Source of the DNA: Bacteroides sp. 519
GTDB taxonomy: Bacteria; Bacteroidota; Bacteroidia; Bacteroidales; Bacteroidaceae
Assembly: GCF_010500955.1 (NCBI RefSeq)
Contig: NZ_QVMJ01000001.1
Location: 248,001-312,000 of the forward strand
Reading direction: 5' to 3'
DNA length: 64,000 nucleotides
The notes under the pieces are model-generated. The model had not been told where the DNA came from. It did not search any database and saw nothing but the letters and a program-made list of their open reading frames with translations. A program made the position numbers and the translations under genes. Within the stretch, counting starts at the first letter, position 1, and each line of letters begins with the position of its first letter. Below, piece after piece: positions 34,654-43,351 of this stretch.

Positions 34654-34695
34654 TTATTCACCGGGCGGGGAAACCCGCCTATAAATCAATTAACA

Positions 34696-34905
34696 ATGAA
34701 AACAGGCGGTTTATTCAGATTATTGTTCCGGGTGGGGTTACTGGCTTCAGTAATTTATTTTCTGTCCACTTCGGCGGGTATATGGGCAGTATTGATAATA
34801 GCGTTTTTTGTTATCCGCTTTATCCTGCGCTTACTTGTATCTGTATTGTATAGCCTTTTGATAGCTGCGGTTTTCATTGCCTTGTTATTCACTTTTTTAA
34901 TGTAA
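34696..34905 (+). CDS. Small membrane protein (69 residues)
   Basis: Almost entirely hydrophobic with two or three predicted membrane helices (LLFRVGLLASVIYFLSTSAG, then IWAVLIIAFFVIRFILRLLV and SLLIAAVFIALLFTFLM). It is in a run of small same-strand genes after ardA. A GC-rich hairpin (GGCGGGGAAACCCGCC) lies at 34665-34680 before it. No function can be assigned. Confidence 0.65.
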   Translation: MKTGGLFRLLFRVGLLASVIYFLSTSAGIWAVLIIAFFVIRFILRLLVSVLYSLLIAAVFIALLFTFLM

Positions 34906-34909
34906 ATAT

Positions 34910-35116
34910 ATGGAATCACTAAACAAAAACGGAGTGTCCACGACCCAAGAGCCGGGACAGGAAAAATATGTAACGTTCATTGCGGGAGCGTTCAGGGGGA
35001 CAGAATATTTTCAGTATGATTACCGCCATACAGATGGAGAACTTTTCTCTACGGTAGCGAAAACGCTGGAAGAGTGCCGGAAACGGCGGGATGAATGGTT
35101 AAACGAAAAACAATGA
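34910..35116 (+). CDS. DUF3873-like small protein
   Basis: 68 residues, with GQEKYVTFIAGAFRGTEYFQ, YDYRHTDGELFSTVAKTLEE and a C-terminal CRKRRDEWL. This resembles the DUF3873 family, typical of Bacteroides conjugative elements. Begins 4 bp after the membrane protein gene ends. Function unknown. Confidence 0.7.
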   Translation: MESLNKNGVSTTQEPGQEKYVTFIAGAFRGTEYFQYDYRHTDGELFSTVAKTLEECRKRRDEWLNEKQ

Positions 35117-35119
35117 ATT

Positions 35120-35299
35120 ATGAAAGCTTATATTTTATTTCAAACAGACGTACACAAAACAAAATCGAGCCGTGTTTGCTTTGGCGTTTTTTCTACGGAA
35201 GAAAAAGCCATCACAGCAGCAAAAGAAAACGATTTATACAGTTATCAGTCAGAAGTCGAAATCATAGAATGTGATATAGATAAATTTGAAGAATTATAA
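35120..35299 (+). CDS. Small hypothetical protein (59 residues)
   Basis: Starts MKAYILFQTDVHKTKSSRVC and ends DIDKFEEL. It begins 3 bp after the DUF3873-like gene and has well-formed codon structure, so it is probably the last gene of this small-protein operon. A GC hairpin (AGCGGGCGG with CCGCCCGCT) at about 35303-35324 follows. A beta-alpha-beta style fold is likely; no family is named. Confidence 0.6.
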   Translation: MKAYILFQTDVHKTKSSRVCFGVFSTEEKAITAAKENDLYSYQSEVEIIECDIDKFEEL

Positions 35300-35404
35300 A
35301 CCAGCGGGCGGAAACCCCGCCCGCTACTTTCTTTCGTGAAGTGTGCTGAAAAAGAAAGTAGCAAAGAAACCGCTTTCCAAACTTTTGATTTTTATTGATG
35401 AAAG

Positions 35405-35431
35405 GATCCACCGCTAACCCGGTGGATTTTT
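35405..35431 (+). terminator. Terminator after the ardA operon
   Basis: ATCCACCG-CTAACC-CGGTGGAT followed by TTTTTC. It separates the small-gene operon from the HEPN genes. Confidence 0.75.
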
Positions 35432-35452
35432 CATGTAGATAAAAGCTATCTA

Positions 35453-36271
35453 TTATTCTACTATTTCGTAATCGTCAGCCATGAAATCTTTTACATTGAA
35501 TGCGTAATTTTTTTCGTCTTCCGTAGGTGTGTCTGTAATTCGTATATAACGTTTTTTCAAATTAAATACTAACCTTTTTTGAGAATATTTCTCAGCAAAA
35601 CTTGCTATAAAAAACTGTGGGATTATCTGAAAAACACATTCAATTTCCGATAGCAGCTTACTGTCGAAATCAATTAAATAATTAGCATCGTGAGTGACTT
35701 TATGCCTAATTTCAAAACCTTTTTCTAAAACAAAATCCACCTTTTCTTTAAATGAGCCGTCATGAATCCACTTGAATATTAAAGAATAGTCTTTATGTAT
35801 TATTCCATTAAAAACATCTGCGGTGAAATAATCTGTGATTGTTTGACTTTCTCTATGAAGAATAAAATCAAAAGCGTCTTTAGTCTGTGCAAGATTTTGA
35901 AAATTATATTTTCTTGCTGTAAATTCACCAATGGTCAAGTCAATAGGTATTTCTTCTTCCTGTTTATTATTCAATTCAGCTTTAATGATAGGGTCTGCAT
36001 CACATAAGAAGATAAATAAATCTCTAAAAAAAGTTTCCCAACAAGTGATTAACGAACATACATATAGTCCTGTTGCTATCTTCAAGTTTGTGTCAAGTTT
36101 TTTATTGTTTTCTTTATAATAATCAAGTTCTTTGTGTATGAAATTATTTCTATCTCCTAAATTATTCAATAGATTCGATGTGATAGCCAGCATAAAATCA
36201 TTCTCATTGTAAGGATTTCTTGTTTCTCTATATTTCTTTATTTCAAGTAACTTCTTCGTAATTTTTGCCAT
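35453..36271 (-). CDS. HEPN-motif protein, candidate defence RNase (1)
   Basis: A 272-residue, mostly helical soluble protein. The segment GFEIRHKVTHDANYLIDF (about residues 193-210) contains RHKVTH, an exact Rx4H HEPN ribonuclease motif, preceded by a helix with the VCSLITCWETFFRDL pattern common in MAE_28990-like HEPN proteins. HEPN proteins are RNases in toxin-antitoxin, abortive infection and CRISPR systems. It is divergent from a second HEPN-motif gene 179 bp away, in a cargo position between ardA genes and the transfer operon. The assignment rests on motif and helicity, not a family match. Confidence 0.65.
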   Translation of the reverse strand: MAKITKKLLEIKKYRETRNPYNENDFMLAITSNLLNNLGDRNNFIHKELDYYKENNKKLDTNLKIATGLYVCSLITCWETFFRDLFIFLCDADPIIKAELNNKQEEEIPIDLTIGEFTARKYNFQNLAQTKDAFDFILHRESQTITDYFTADVFNGIIHKDYSLIFKWIHDGSFKEKVDFVLEKGFEIRHKVTHDANYLIDFDSKLLSEIECVFQIIPQFFIASFAEKYSQKRLVFNLKKRYIRITDTPTEDEKNYAFNVKDFMADDYEIVE

Positions 36272-36417
36272 ATCTTTTTATGAAATGAAGTTTATCCTGC
36301 AAAATTACTCATAAAAAAGACATGATTAGCATTTATCAAACGTTTCTAATGTATTCATCTAGAAGGGTCTAAATACTTTTACGATAAACAAACGCTGGTG
36401 AAGTCCCATCTAATTGC

Positions 36418-36425
36418 TATCTTTA
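36418..36425 (+). promoter_or_regulatory. -7-like promoter box for the second HEPN gene
   Basis: TATCTTTA differs from the TAnnTTTG consensus in one base and lies 25 bp before ATG 36451. The 179-bp gap must also hold the divergent promoter of the other HEPN gene. Confidence 0.4.
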
Positions 36426-36450
36426 CGGGCAGATATAATATTAAGATTCA

Positions 36451-37395
36451 ATGATAAAGGATATACCAAATTCTGATGAATACAAAGATGTTGCTATCGA
36501 GTGTTTAATTCAGGCATACAACAATATTTACAACGTTGATAATACACTAAATAATGAAACACCTCGTGAAGAAATATGGGAATACAATCAAATTGTCCTA
36601 AGAACTGCAATAGTCCTTATTCATCAAGGATTAGAAGGCTTAATGAAATCTGAAATATGCAAGAAAACACCTTTATTGCTGATTGATAGAAAGCGAAGTG
36701 ATTGGAAGACTTTACCTGATAGTGCAGATGAATCATTTTCTGAAATGAATACCATTGGTGGGGATGATTTATTAAGAACATTTTTTGCTTGTGTTAATAC
36801 TAAAAAAATAGATACTAATTTTTTAAGTCATTATGAGGAAATAAGGATTAAACGAAATAAAATAGTTCATGGAATAGGAACGGAGAAACTTACACCGGAA
36901 TATATCTTAATTTTAATCTTAAATTCTTTTACATATTTATTAGGAAAAGACAGCTTTTGGGATGCTGTATCAAGTAAATTTTATAGCCATCCGGGATTTA
37001 AATATGAAGATTCAGATATTGAATGGGAAGATATGATACATTATAATAGAATGGAATATCTGAATCTCTTCATTGGAAAAAAGGAATTGAAAAAACATTT
37101 TTCAACAGATATTACAGCCAGAGAATATTTATGTCCTTTTTGTATAGAAAAAGCAGAAATGATTACAGAAGATGGGTTAAAATACCCTGACAGCAAGTGG
37201 GCGTTTTTAAATCCCAATAAACCAGATTCAACAAATATGAGTTGCATCGTTTGTGGAACAGATTTTGGAATTATACGAGAAGATTGTGAGAAAACAAATT
37301 GTAAAGGGAATGTAAAATATTTGCTTGAAGATGATGATACCACTGAAACTTGGGTATGCTTAACGTGCTGGAATGAAGAAATAAAAAACACCTGA
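36451..37395 (+). CDS. HEPN-motif protein with C-terminal zinc ribbons, candidate defence RNase (2)
   Basis: 314 residues. The helical first half includes VLIHQGLEGLMKSEICKKTP and RIKRNKIVHGIGTEKLTPEY; RNKIVH is an Rx4H HEPN motif near residues 139-144. The C-terminal third has three cysteine pairs, YLCPFCIEKAEM, SCIVCGTDFG and WVCLTCWNE, plus extra cysteines near EDCEKTNCKG, indicating two zinc-ribbon-like units that could bind nucleic acid. It diverges from the other HEPN gene and ends in a terminator shared with traQ. Confidence 0.65.
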   Translation: MIKDIPNSDEYKDVAIECLIQAYNNIYNVDNTLNNETPREEIWEYNQIVLRTAIVLIHQGLEGLMKSEICKKTPLLLIDRKRSDWKTLPDSADESFSEMNTIGGDDLLRTFFACVNTKKIDTNFLSHYEEIRIKRNKIVHGIGTEKLTPEYILILILNSFTYLLGKDSFWDAVSSKFYSHPGFKYEDSDIEWEDMIHYNRMEYLNLFIGKKELKKHFSTDITAREYLCPFCIEKAEMITEDGLKYPDSKWAFLNPNKPDSTNMSCIVCGTDFGIIREDCEKTNCKGNVKYLLEDDDTTETWVCLTCWNEEIKNT

Positions 37396-37424
37396 CAAAA
37401 TTACTTGTCAAGTGTTTTTCAAGA
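37386..37424. terminator. Bidirectional terminator between HEPN gene and traQ
   Basis: AACACcTGACAA pairs with TTGTCAaGTGTT. T-runs flank both sides. It overlaps the HEPN stop codon. Confidence 0.7.
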
Positions 37425-37440
37425 CGTTGCCTAAAGCTTG

Positions 37441-37884
37441 TTATTCCTTTTGCTCTTCTTTCTCATTCTCATTATTAAAAGCAAACGTTAGCTGTACCAC
37501 CTGTCCGAAGCTGTCTTCAATATATACGTCAATTTGTTGCTGGTCGGTGGAAGCCGAAGTATAGTATAGACGGAACGTTTCGCCCGGAAGCGGGTACAAA
37601 TCATTTGGAAGAAAAACTGTTCCGTCCGCCATCCGAAGCGTACCTTTTCCATCCGGCTGAAAATACCTGATGAAATACTTCGTTTCTTCGTAATAACCTT
37701 CCCGGTTAAGCTGAAAACGTATCTCTGCCGTTTCGCCTATCTTAATCCGTTTTTGCACGGGCATCGTTGTTACCGTGAACGGGTAAACCTGCTGAATATC
37801 CAGCTTATCATCACAAGAAAACACCAGCAGCATTGCTCCCAGCAAGGACACCCCCATCAATATGTTTTTGATTATCTTTTTCAT
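37441..37884 (-). CDS. traQ: Conjugative transfer protein TraQ (DUF3872)
   Basis: A 147-residue lipoprotein-like protein: signal sequence MGVSLLGAMLLVFSCDD with a lipobox cysteine, then a beta-rich domain (FTVTTMPVQKRIKIGETAEI, EGYYEETKYFIRYFQPDGKG). This fits DUF3872/TraQ, last gene of Bacteroides CTn tra operons. It lies 6 bp after traO with no traP primase between, unlike CTnDOT. Confidence 0.9.
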   Translation of the reverse strand: MKKIIKNILMGVSLLGAMLLVFSCDDKLDIQQVYPFTVTTMPVQKRIKIGETAEIRFQLNREGYYEETKYFIRYFQPDGKGTLRMADGTVFLPNDLYPLPGETFRLYYTSASTDQQQIDVYIEDSFGQVVQLTFAFNNENEKEEQKE

Positions 37885-37890
37885 ATCGAA

Positions 37891-38472
37891 CTAATTTATT
37901 ATGAATTTAAAACCGACCCCGAACTGTGTATGGAACTTTCCGATGGAAGAACCGAACAGCGCACGTTCACGGGCATTGATAAGAAAAACCACCCTATCCG
38001 TCAGGTAAGTTTCCAGTTCCAGTGTAGCAGCCCCACCATAAACAAAGGCATCTTTGTTAGTGAGCGTAGAACCATCATATAGTTCTTTGTCTCCCCAGTT
38101 ACTTGTTTCATATCCGGCAAGAGCCGACAACCCGAAGGACAAAAAGAAAGTTTTCCTACGGTCGGAAAGTATTTTGATATAATACCCGCCTTCTCCTGTA
38201 AACAGGCTTAAAGGCACGGTTACATTCTTATATTCATACTCCTTATTGAAGTATTCCGCACCGACCACCCAACGGTTTCCGTTTTTGGTATAAGTGGCAA
38301 GCGCAGCACCGAAATAGTAAGCCGATTCCGGTTCACCGGGCTTCTTAAAGCCATCCGCCATTCCGCCCGTAAGTTGGAATCCCTTTTGTCCGGGCAGGTA
38401 ACGTTGTGCGTGTGCCAGGTTAAAAGTCTGGCACAAACACAACACTGCTATAACACAGATTAATTTCTTCAT
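37891..38472 (-). CDS. traO: Conjugative transfer protein TraO
   Basis: 193 residues with a signal peptide (AQRYLPGQKGFQLTGGMADG after the cleavage site) and alternating beta strands ending HTQFGVGFKFIIN. It is the predicted outer-membrane beta-barrel of the Bacteroides transfer apparatus. It is adjacent to traN (stop and start 2 bp apart), matching the standard order. Confidence 0.92.
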   Translation of the reverse strand: MKKLICVIAVLCLCQTFNLAHAQRYLPGQKGFQLTGGMADGFKKPGEPESAYYFGAALATYTKNGNRWVVGAEYFNKEYEYKNVTVPLSLFTGEGGYYIKILSDRRKTFFLSFGLSALAGYETSNWGDKELYDGSTLTNKDAFVYGGAATLELETYLTDRVVFLINARERALFGSSIGKFHTQFGVGFKFIIN

Positions 38473-38473
38473 T

Positions 38474-39382
38474 TTACTTGATTTTAAGTTCGTTAATCAC
38501 TCTGGCGTTCACAATATCCGAACTTTCGATACGGATATTTTGGTGACGGCCACCGTTCTTTTCGACCAGCTCTACCACCAGTATCTTATCGTCCGGGATG
38601 GTGAACTTTGGTAAGGTATAGACCGTGCGAACAGTGGATTTTCCGCCTATGGTAATCACTTCGTTAAAACTGCGGACGGGATAAAGTACCGATTCCTGAA
38701 TGGCAGTGCGCTTTGCCACCTTCTTATCGACCACCTTAAATTTAATGAAGTCCGTATCGAACGGAACATTGGAAGAGTTCTTCACCTGTGTATGGAAATA
38801 GAACATTCCGTTATGCACATAAATTCCCTTGATTAAAAATTGTATCCCGAAACGCTTGCATCCCAAGTGGCGTATTTCTCTATCGTTATTTTTATAAATA
38901 GACTGCATTATCAGCTTTACCAGCAACGGCGATTCATTACCAAGTTCACGGAAGTAAATGTTCATCCGGGTATGGGAATAATCGGTTATACTTTCATTCT
39001 CAAGGAAATCTTTCATTTCTATATTCAGCATTTCCGGTTCATGGGCGTATTTGGCATTGAAAGAATAAAAACTGCCGTCCTCACAAATAACTGAAAAGTT
39101 GGTTTCTCCCGGAAAACCTTCGGTAGCAGCTTTAATACGGATAACATTTTCTGCCCCATCCGCTTTTCCTGCGATAAGATGGTTAGAACCCAAATCCACA
39201 TATTTGACAGTGGAAGGGAAGATAATGTGTACTGTTTTGGCAAAAGTTACCTGAACACCATAAGGCGTAATCATCTGCCCGTAAGGAAATTTTTGGGTAA
39301 TACCCTGAAACAAATCATTGCTTTGCGCTTTGACCGTTACCGCACCGATAACCAGTGCGAACATGATAAATAACTTTTTCAT
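38474..39382 (-). CDS. traN: Conjugative transfer protein TraN (VirB9-like)
   Basis: A 302-residue exported protein (signal peptide to VKAQSND) with the TraN domain: YGQMITPYGVQVTFAKTVHI and FPSTVKYVDLGSNHLIAGKA. The C-terminal half has KRFGIQFLIKGIYVHNGMFY. It is considered the VirB9-like outer ring of the secretion channel. A conserved leader with the AACCACAAAAATT box precedes it. Confidence 0.93.
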   Translation of the reverse strand: MKKLFIMFALVIGAVTVKAQSNDLFQGITQKFPYGQMITPYGVQVTFAKTVHIIFPSTVKYVDLGSNHLIAGKADGAENVIRIKAATEGFPGETNFSVICEDGSFYSFNAKYAHEPEMLNIEMKDFLENESITDYSHTRMNIYFRELGNESPLLVKLIMQSIYKNNDREIRHLGCKRFGIQFLIKGIYVHNGMFYFHTQVKNSSNVPFDTDFIKFKVVDKKVAKRTAIQESVLYPVRSFNEVITIGGKSTVRTVYTLPKFTIPDDKILVVELVEKNGGRHQNIRIESSDIVNARVINELKIK

Positions 39383-39462
39383 TACAAATTGATTTTAGTT
39401 GCCGTTGGCGGATGGATAGCCCACTTCCCGGCGGATTAATAATTGAGAAATTTTTGTGGTTA
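39383..39462 (-). promoter_or_regulatory. Conserved leader of traN with AACCACAAAAATT box
   Basis: Reading the minus strand: the box TAACCACAAAAATTT, then CTCAATTATTAATCC, a GCCG-rich hairpin with an inner TGGGCTATCCA, and traN's ATG. The leader of traE (46857-46940) is the same in order and nearly in sequence, and the box also precedes topB. It may be a regulator site, a processing site or a translational leader. Confidence 0.6.
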
Positions 39463-39465
39463 TTA

Positions 39466-40800
39466 TTACTGTTTTGTGTATAGCATTACTTTATAATCGG
39501 CTTTCAGGTTTACTTTTACCGTCCTGAACTTTTTTGAGAGGTATTGCGAACCGCCTTGAAGAACACCCCTTGTCAAATCCGACACGATGGCAGTCCCCGC
39601 ATTTTGATTGACAGTAAAACTTGAGCCAAGCCCAGCCCCGATATTTGCCATACCTTCGTTCAGGGCTTGCATTTCCAGCGAGGACGGAACGGATAAACCT
39701 TTTTGCCCGTCCGAATCATAGACCACCAATTCAACCGGAATGATATTACCTTCATATTCCAATGAAGATATATTAATATCCATGCGCTCACCCTGAACCC
39801 GTGCCGTTCCTGATAACAGGCTGTTTTTCGGCATACGGATATGACCTGCCTGTAACGGCTCTAACAGGCGAAGCCGGACATTCTGCCCGTCCATTACCGA
39901 CTGGTCTTCATGGATACAGGCAAGAATAGTATTCTTTCCCATTAACGACCCAGTTCCGACCGCCGTATTAAATCCAAAGTTCCGGGGCTGGCTATATGCT
40001 GCGATAAACTCCGCATCACTCATAGGTACTTGTAATCCCGAAACGGTTTGTTCCGTTACCGCTTGCACAGGCAACGCCTGAACCTTTCCCTGTATGGATG
40101 CAGTAGGTGTAACCTGTTTCACTGCCTGTTCCTGCCCGCCGTTCATGTATTTGGCTGCCAATTCATAGGATTTTTCAAGTAGTGCCAGTTGTTCGTCTGC
40201 CGTACTTTGGGTATTCTCCCGTTCGTACAGCCGGGATTCCAGTTCTTCAATCTTCCGTGCCAGTTCTTCTTTTTCCGGGTCTTCTTTAGGTGTTTCGTAA
40301 AAACTTCCCAACTGTCGGTTTATATCCTGATAGGCATAAGCCGAAGATTGGACATAAGAACTATTGCGGGAAGAACCGCCGTAATAACTCCGGCTGTTAC
40401 TTGCTGATTGTTCTTCCGGCAGGTCGGCGGTCAGGCTCAAATTATCCGTAACCTTATTTTCTTCACCCAATGTAAACCCGAAGTCCTGTAAAGAACGCAT
40501 CCGGTCTTCCTGTTTGGATTTCATGGATTCCTGTTCGTAAGCCGTCTTTTTATCGCTATATATCCCGTCTTCTTTGGGTAATGGAATATCGGCATTAAAA
40601 CCGCCGATTTCATCCGGCTTTACTTCGTCTTTTGAGGACGGGGCAAATATCAGCCACATACATCCGGCAAAGGCAAGGAACATCAATGGGAAGATGATTA
40701 GTTTCTTCCGTTTCTGTAATTCCTGCGGGGAAAGCTGTTTTTTCTCTTTCCTTTCTTTGTTGTTACTCGTTTCCTGATTCAAATTCTGATTCTGTTCCAT
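39466..40800 (-). CDS. traM: Conjugative transfer protein TraM (VirB10-like)
   Basis: 444 residues. A cytoplasmic tail, one membrane helix (LIIFPLMFLAFAGCMWLIFA, ~residues 34-53), a linker with coiled coil (EELARKIEELESRLYERENT), and the conserved C-terminal TraM domain (RNFGFNTAVGTGSLMGKNTI and MPKNSLLSGTARVQGERMDI) span the envelope. This is the VirB10-type scaffold. Its start lies 38 bp inside the end of traL, so the two are coupled. Confidence 0.93.
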   Translation of the reverse strand: MEQNQNLNQETSNNKERKEKKQLSPQELQKRKKLIIFPLMFLAFAGCMWLIFAPSSKDEVKPDEIGGFNADIPLPKEDGIYSDKKTAYEQESMKSKQEDRMRSLQDFGFTLGEENKVTDNLSLTADLPEEQSASNSRSYYGGSSRNSSYVQSSAYAYQDINRQLGSFYETPKEDPEKEELARKIEELESRLYERENTQSTADEQLALLEKSYELAAKYMNGGQEQAVKQVTPTASIQGKVQALPVQAVTEQTVSGLQVPMSDAEFIAAYSQPRNFGFNTAVGTGSLMGKNTILACIHEDQSVMDGQNVRLRLLEPLQAGHIRMPKNSLLSGTARVQGERMDINISSLEYEGNIIPVELVVYDSDGQKGLSVPSSLEMQALNEGMANIGAGLGSSFTVNQNAGTAIVSDLTRGVLQGGSQYLSKKFRTVKVNLKADYKVMLYTKQ

Positions 40801-41065
40801 ATTTTTGTAATTGATAATGGTTTATACTGTCTTTTCGTTCCAGTTCCAAGCGTTCAATGTGCCTTATCTCCATAAATTCTTTCTCTGCACTCTTCTTTCC
40901 TATATTATATATGGAAGAAACCGTCCAGTAAATAGATAGGATGCTACCGCCGAGAATAAAAGTTATGATAATGATTATCCGGGCATCTTTCGACAGGCTT
41001 CCACAAGCGTATCGCAACTTATCATCTACCCAGTCCCGCAGGTTTGTTAATGATTTCTTTACCAT
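40763..41065 (-). CDS. traL: Conjugative transfer protein TraL (DUF3989)
   Basis: 100 residues: LTNLRDWVDDKLRYACGSLS, then one membrane helix (IIIIITFILGGSILSIYWTV) and a charged tail. This is the normal TraL/DUF3989 layout. It begins 4 bp after traK ends and overlaps traM. Probable inner-membrane accessory part of the channel. Confidence 0.9.
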   Translation of the reverse strand: MVKKSLTNLRDWVDDKLRYACGSLSKDARIIIIITFILGGSILSIYWTVSSIYNIGKKSAEKEFMEIRHIERLELERKDSINHYQLQKYGTESEFESGNE

Positions 41066-41069
41066 AGCC

Positions 41070-41693
41070 CTACCGTTTTAATACTTGTAAATCCTTATTC
41101 TCCGTAATCTCGAAAGCTTCAATGGTAAATCCATGCGGGTTGTTATCACTCCTTACAGAGTTCAGCAACCGGCATCGGGTAACAAGGCTTCTTTCGGTAA
41201 CACTGCTTTCCCGGATAATCATTTGCCGGGCATAGGTCGCCACCTGATAGGGATAGTGGTCAAAGTTGCATATTACACTGTCCACCTGTACCGACTGGTT
41301 GATGTTCCCGGAAATGATACGGTTATAATATCCCTTTTCGGATAAGTCCTTATAGTAATTGAAAGCACTTTTATCCGCCAAGTATAAGGAACGCTGTATG
41401 TTCGATTCAATGGCGTTCTTATCCGGCGACAGGGTAAAAAAGAGTTCGTGGAAACGCCGAACGTGTTCCTTTGCTTCCACGGGACGGTTCTGTGATAAGT
41501 CCTGCGAAAGTGCCAACATAAGGGATTTACCCCCATCAAGGACGTAAATTTTTTCACGCTGTTTTTCTGCAAAACTATACGAGTTCCAAAGGGCATAACC
41601 CACAATCCCGGCACACAGGCATATAAATACAATCCCGAACAGGCGTATTTGCTTGAAACTTGTTTCTATATTCTTTAAACTTTTAAACTCCAT
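41070..41693 (-). CDS. traK: Conjugative transfer protein TraK (VirB8-like)
   Basis: A 207-residue inner-membrane protein. It opens MEFKSLKNIETSFKQIRLFG, followed by one helix (VFICLCAGIVGYALWNSYSF) and a periplasmic NTF2-like domain with VKRFHELFFTLSPDK-like sequence and DSVICNFDHYPYQVATYARQ. The family pattern is exact. It forms the VirB8-type assembly factor of the transfer channel. Confidence 0.93.
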   Translation of the reverse strand: MEFKSLKNIETSFKQIRLFGIVFICLCAGIVGYALWNSYSFAEKQREKIYVLDGGKSLMLALSQDLSQNRPVEAKEHVRRFHELFFTLSPDKNAIESNIQRSLYLADKSAFNYYKDLSEKGYYNRIISGNINQSVQVDSVICNFDHYPYQVATYARQMIIRESSVTERSLVTRCRLLNSVRSDNNPHGFTIEAFEITENKDLQVLKR

Positions 41694-41704
41694 ATTTTTA
41701 CTGT

Positions 41705-42715
41705 TTATTTTTTAATTAATTTTCCAGCAATGTTTCCACCTACTGCCCCTGCTGCTGCACCTGCAAGGTTTCCGCCACCGCTTGCTGTCTTAGAAAGATT
41801 CCGGTTCATACCACCCAATCCGCCAGCTTGTATAATCCAGTTGGATACAGTCGGAATGGTGAAGTATCCCACAATTCCTATAATCATAAAAATGATGTAA
41901 ACTGTATTGGAACTGTCGGGTATAAAACTGGGGTCGTCCAATAACTGTAAATCACGTTCCAGCATTAAGACCTGAATCCGGGCAAGGATGGAACTGAATA
42001 AATCCGATACGGGAAGCCACAGATACACGCTTACATAGCGTGTTATCCATTGTGTTAAGGTTGATTGAAAGCCATCATAGACCGATATTGCAAAAGCAAT
42101 CGGGCCAAGTATGGCTAACACAATCAAATAAAACGTCCGTATCGTATCTATGACAAGGGCAGCAGCTTGAAAGAGTATTTCCAACAGTTCCCTGAACCAG
42201 TCCCGGACGGCTTTCTTTATATTGTAAGAAGCCCGTTCCATATACATCCCCATTGTCGTAATCAAATCCGAAGGCGACCATCCAAGTTCATCCAGTTGCT
42301 TGTCGAACTCTTCATCAGAAACGAGATAAGCGGTTTCAGGATTCCGAAGCATGGCTTCATACTCCTTTTTATCTTTCAGTTCCCGGTATTTATTCATATC
42401 AAAGGTCTGTCCTTCCAGTATTTGATTCGTTCCTTTTACTACCGGGGATAATACACTGTTTATCGTTCCCAGTACGATAGTTGGAAAGAACATAATGCAC
42501 AGACCAATGGCGAACGGTCGCAAAAGCGGGTACACGTCTATTGGTTCAGCTCTCGATAAGGCTTGCCATACCTTCGCTGCCACATAGAACAATGCACCCA
42601 ATCCCGCCACACCTTTGGCTACCCCTGTCATGTTACTGCACAGGGGCATCATATCCACATAGAGATTTTTCAGAATCTCATGCAGGTTTCCCCAATCAAC
42701 GGCTAACAACGTCAT
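41705..42715 (-). CDS. traJ: Conjugative transfer protein TraJ (VirB6-like)
   Basis: 336 residues with several membrane helices and the family blocks LHEILKNLYVDMMPLCSNMT, GVAGLGALFYVAAKVWQAL, DVYPLLRPFAIGLCIMFFP and LQAAALVIDTIRTF-like sequence. The C-terminus is glycine/alanine-rich (GGGNLAGAAAGAVGGNIAGK). It is a VirB6-like polytopic channel component. It follows traI by 2 bp. Confidence 0.94.
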   Translation of the reverse strand: MTLLAVDWGNLHEILKNLYVDMMPLCSNMTGVAKGVAGLGALFYVAAKVWQALSRAEPIDVYPLLRPFAIGLCIMFFPTIVLGTINSVLSPVVKGTNQILEGQTFDMNKYRELKDKKEYEAMLRNPETAYLVSDEEFDKQLDELGWSPSDLITTMGMYMERASYNIKKAVRDWFRELLEILFQAAALVIDTIRTFYLIVLAILGPIAFAISVYDGFQSTLTQWITRYVSVYLWLPVSDLFSSILARIQVLMLERDLQLLDDPSFIPDSSNTVYIIFMIIGIVGYFTIPTVSNWIIQAGGLGGMNRNLSKTASGGGNLAGAAAGAVGGNIAGKLIKK

Positions 42716-42717
42716 AA

Positions 42718-43347
42718 TTACCAGTATCTATCGTTAGCAGTTCCATACAGGGCTATCACACGGTCAGTATCGCTGATTTTCTTTGCCCGCAGGTAAGACA
42801 CGGATATGTTTTTGCGGGTGTAGTAGGATACCAAATTCCGGTAATTCAATACGGAATTATAGGCTTTGTCTATCCGTTCCATACGTTCGGCATCGGTCAT
42901 GGATAGCCCGTTGATATTCACAACATTTTTAAGTTCGGTCAATACATCCGAACTTTCTTCCAGCAGTTTGGAATACCCGAAAGCAATGGCGTTGAGTTCT
43001 TCCGGTCGGAAGTTCTTATCCGATAACATTAGCTGGAAGTTGGTAACGTATATATCCGTAATCTCACCCAGCAAAAGCACGGTTTTCTGTACTTTGCGGG
43101 CATCTTTTACTAAATTGTTTACCGATTTCAAGGCATCATAATATTGCTTGCCTTGGTCGTACAATTTCTTGGTTTCCTTGAAAGTATCTACCGTATTGCC
43201 TACAATTTTTGAAGTCTGTGCAATTTCTTTGGTAGTATTGACAATACCTTGAGCCAGATTTGTCGGGTCAATGACCGCCCATTGTGCGCTGGCGTTACCT
43301 GCAAACAGGCAGAGTGCCACGACTAACATCATTATTTTTGTTTTCAT
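42718..43347 (-). CDS. traI: Conjugative transfer protein TraI (DUF4141)
   Basis: A 209-residue exported protein with signal peptide (VALCLFAGNASAQWAVIDPT) and coiled-coil helices (NLAQGIVNTTKEIAQTSKIV). DUF4141/TraI proteins are the VirB5-like periplasmic or pilus-associated part of Bacteroides transfer systems. Order and length are normal. Confidence 0.92.
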   Translation of the reverse strand: MKTKIMMLVVALCLFAGNASAQWAVIDPTNLAQGIVNTTKEIAQTSKIVGNTVDTFKETKKLYDQGKQYYDALKSVNNLVKDARKVQKTVLLLGEITDIYVTNFQLMLSDKNFRPEELNAIAFGYSKLLEESSDVLTELKNVVNINGLSMTDAERMERIDKAYNSVLNYRNLVSYYTRKNISVSYLRAKKISDTDRVIALYGTANDRYW

Positions 43348-43351
43348 CGCT

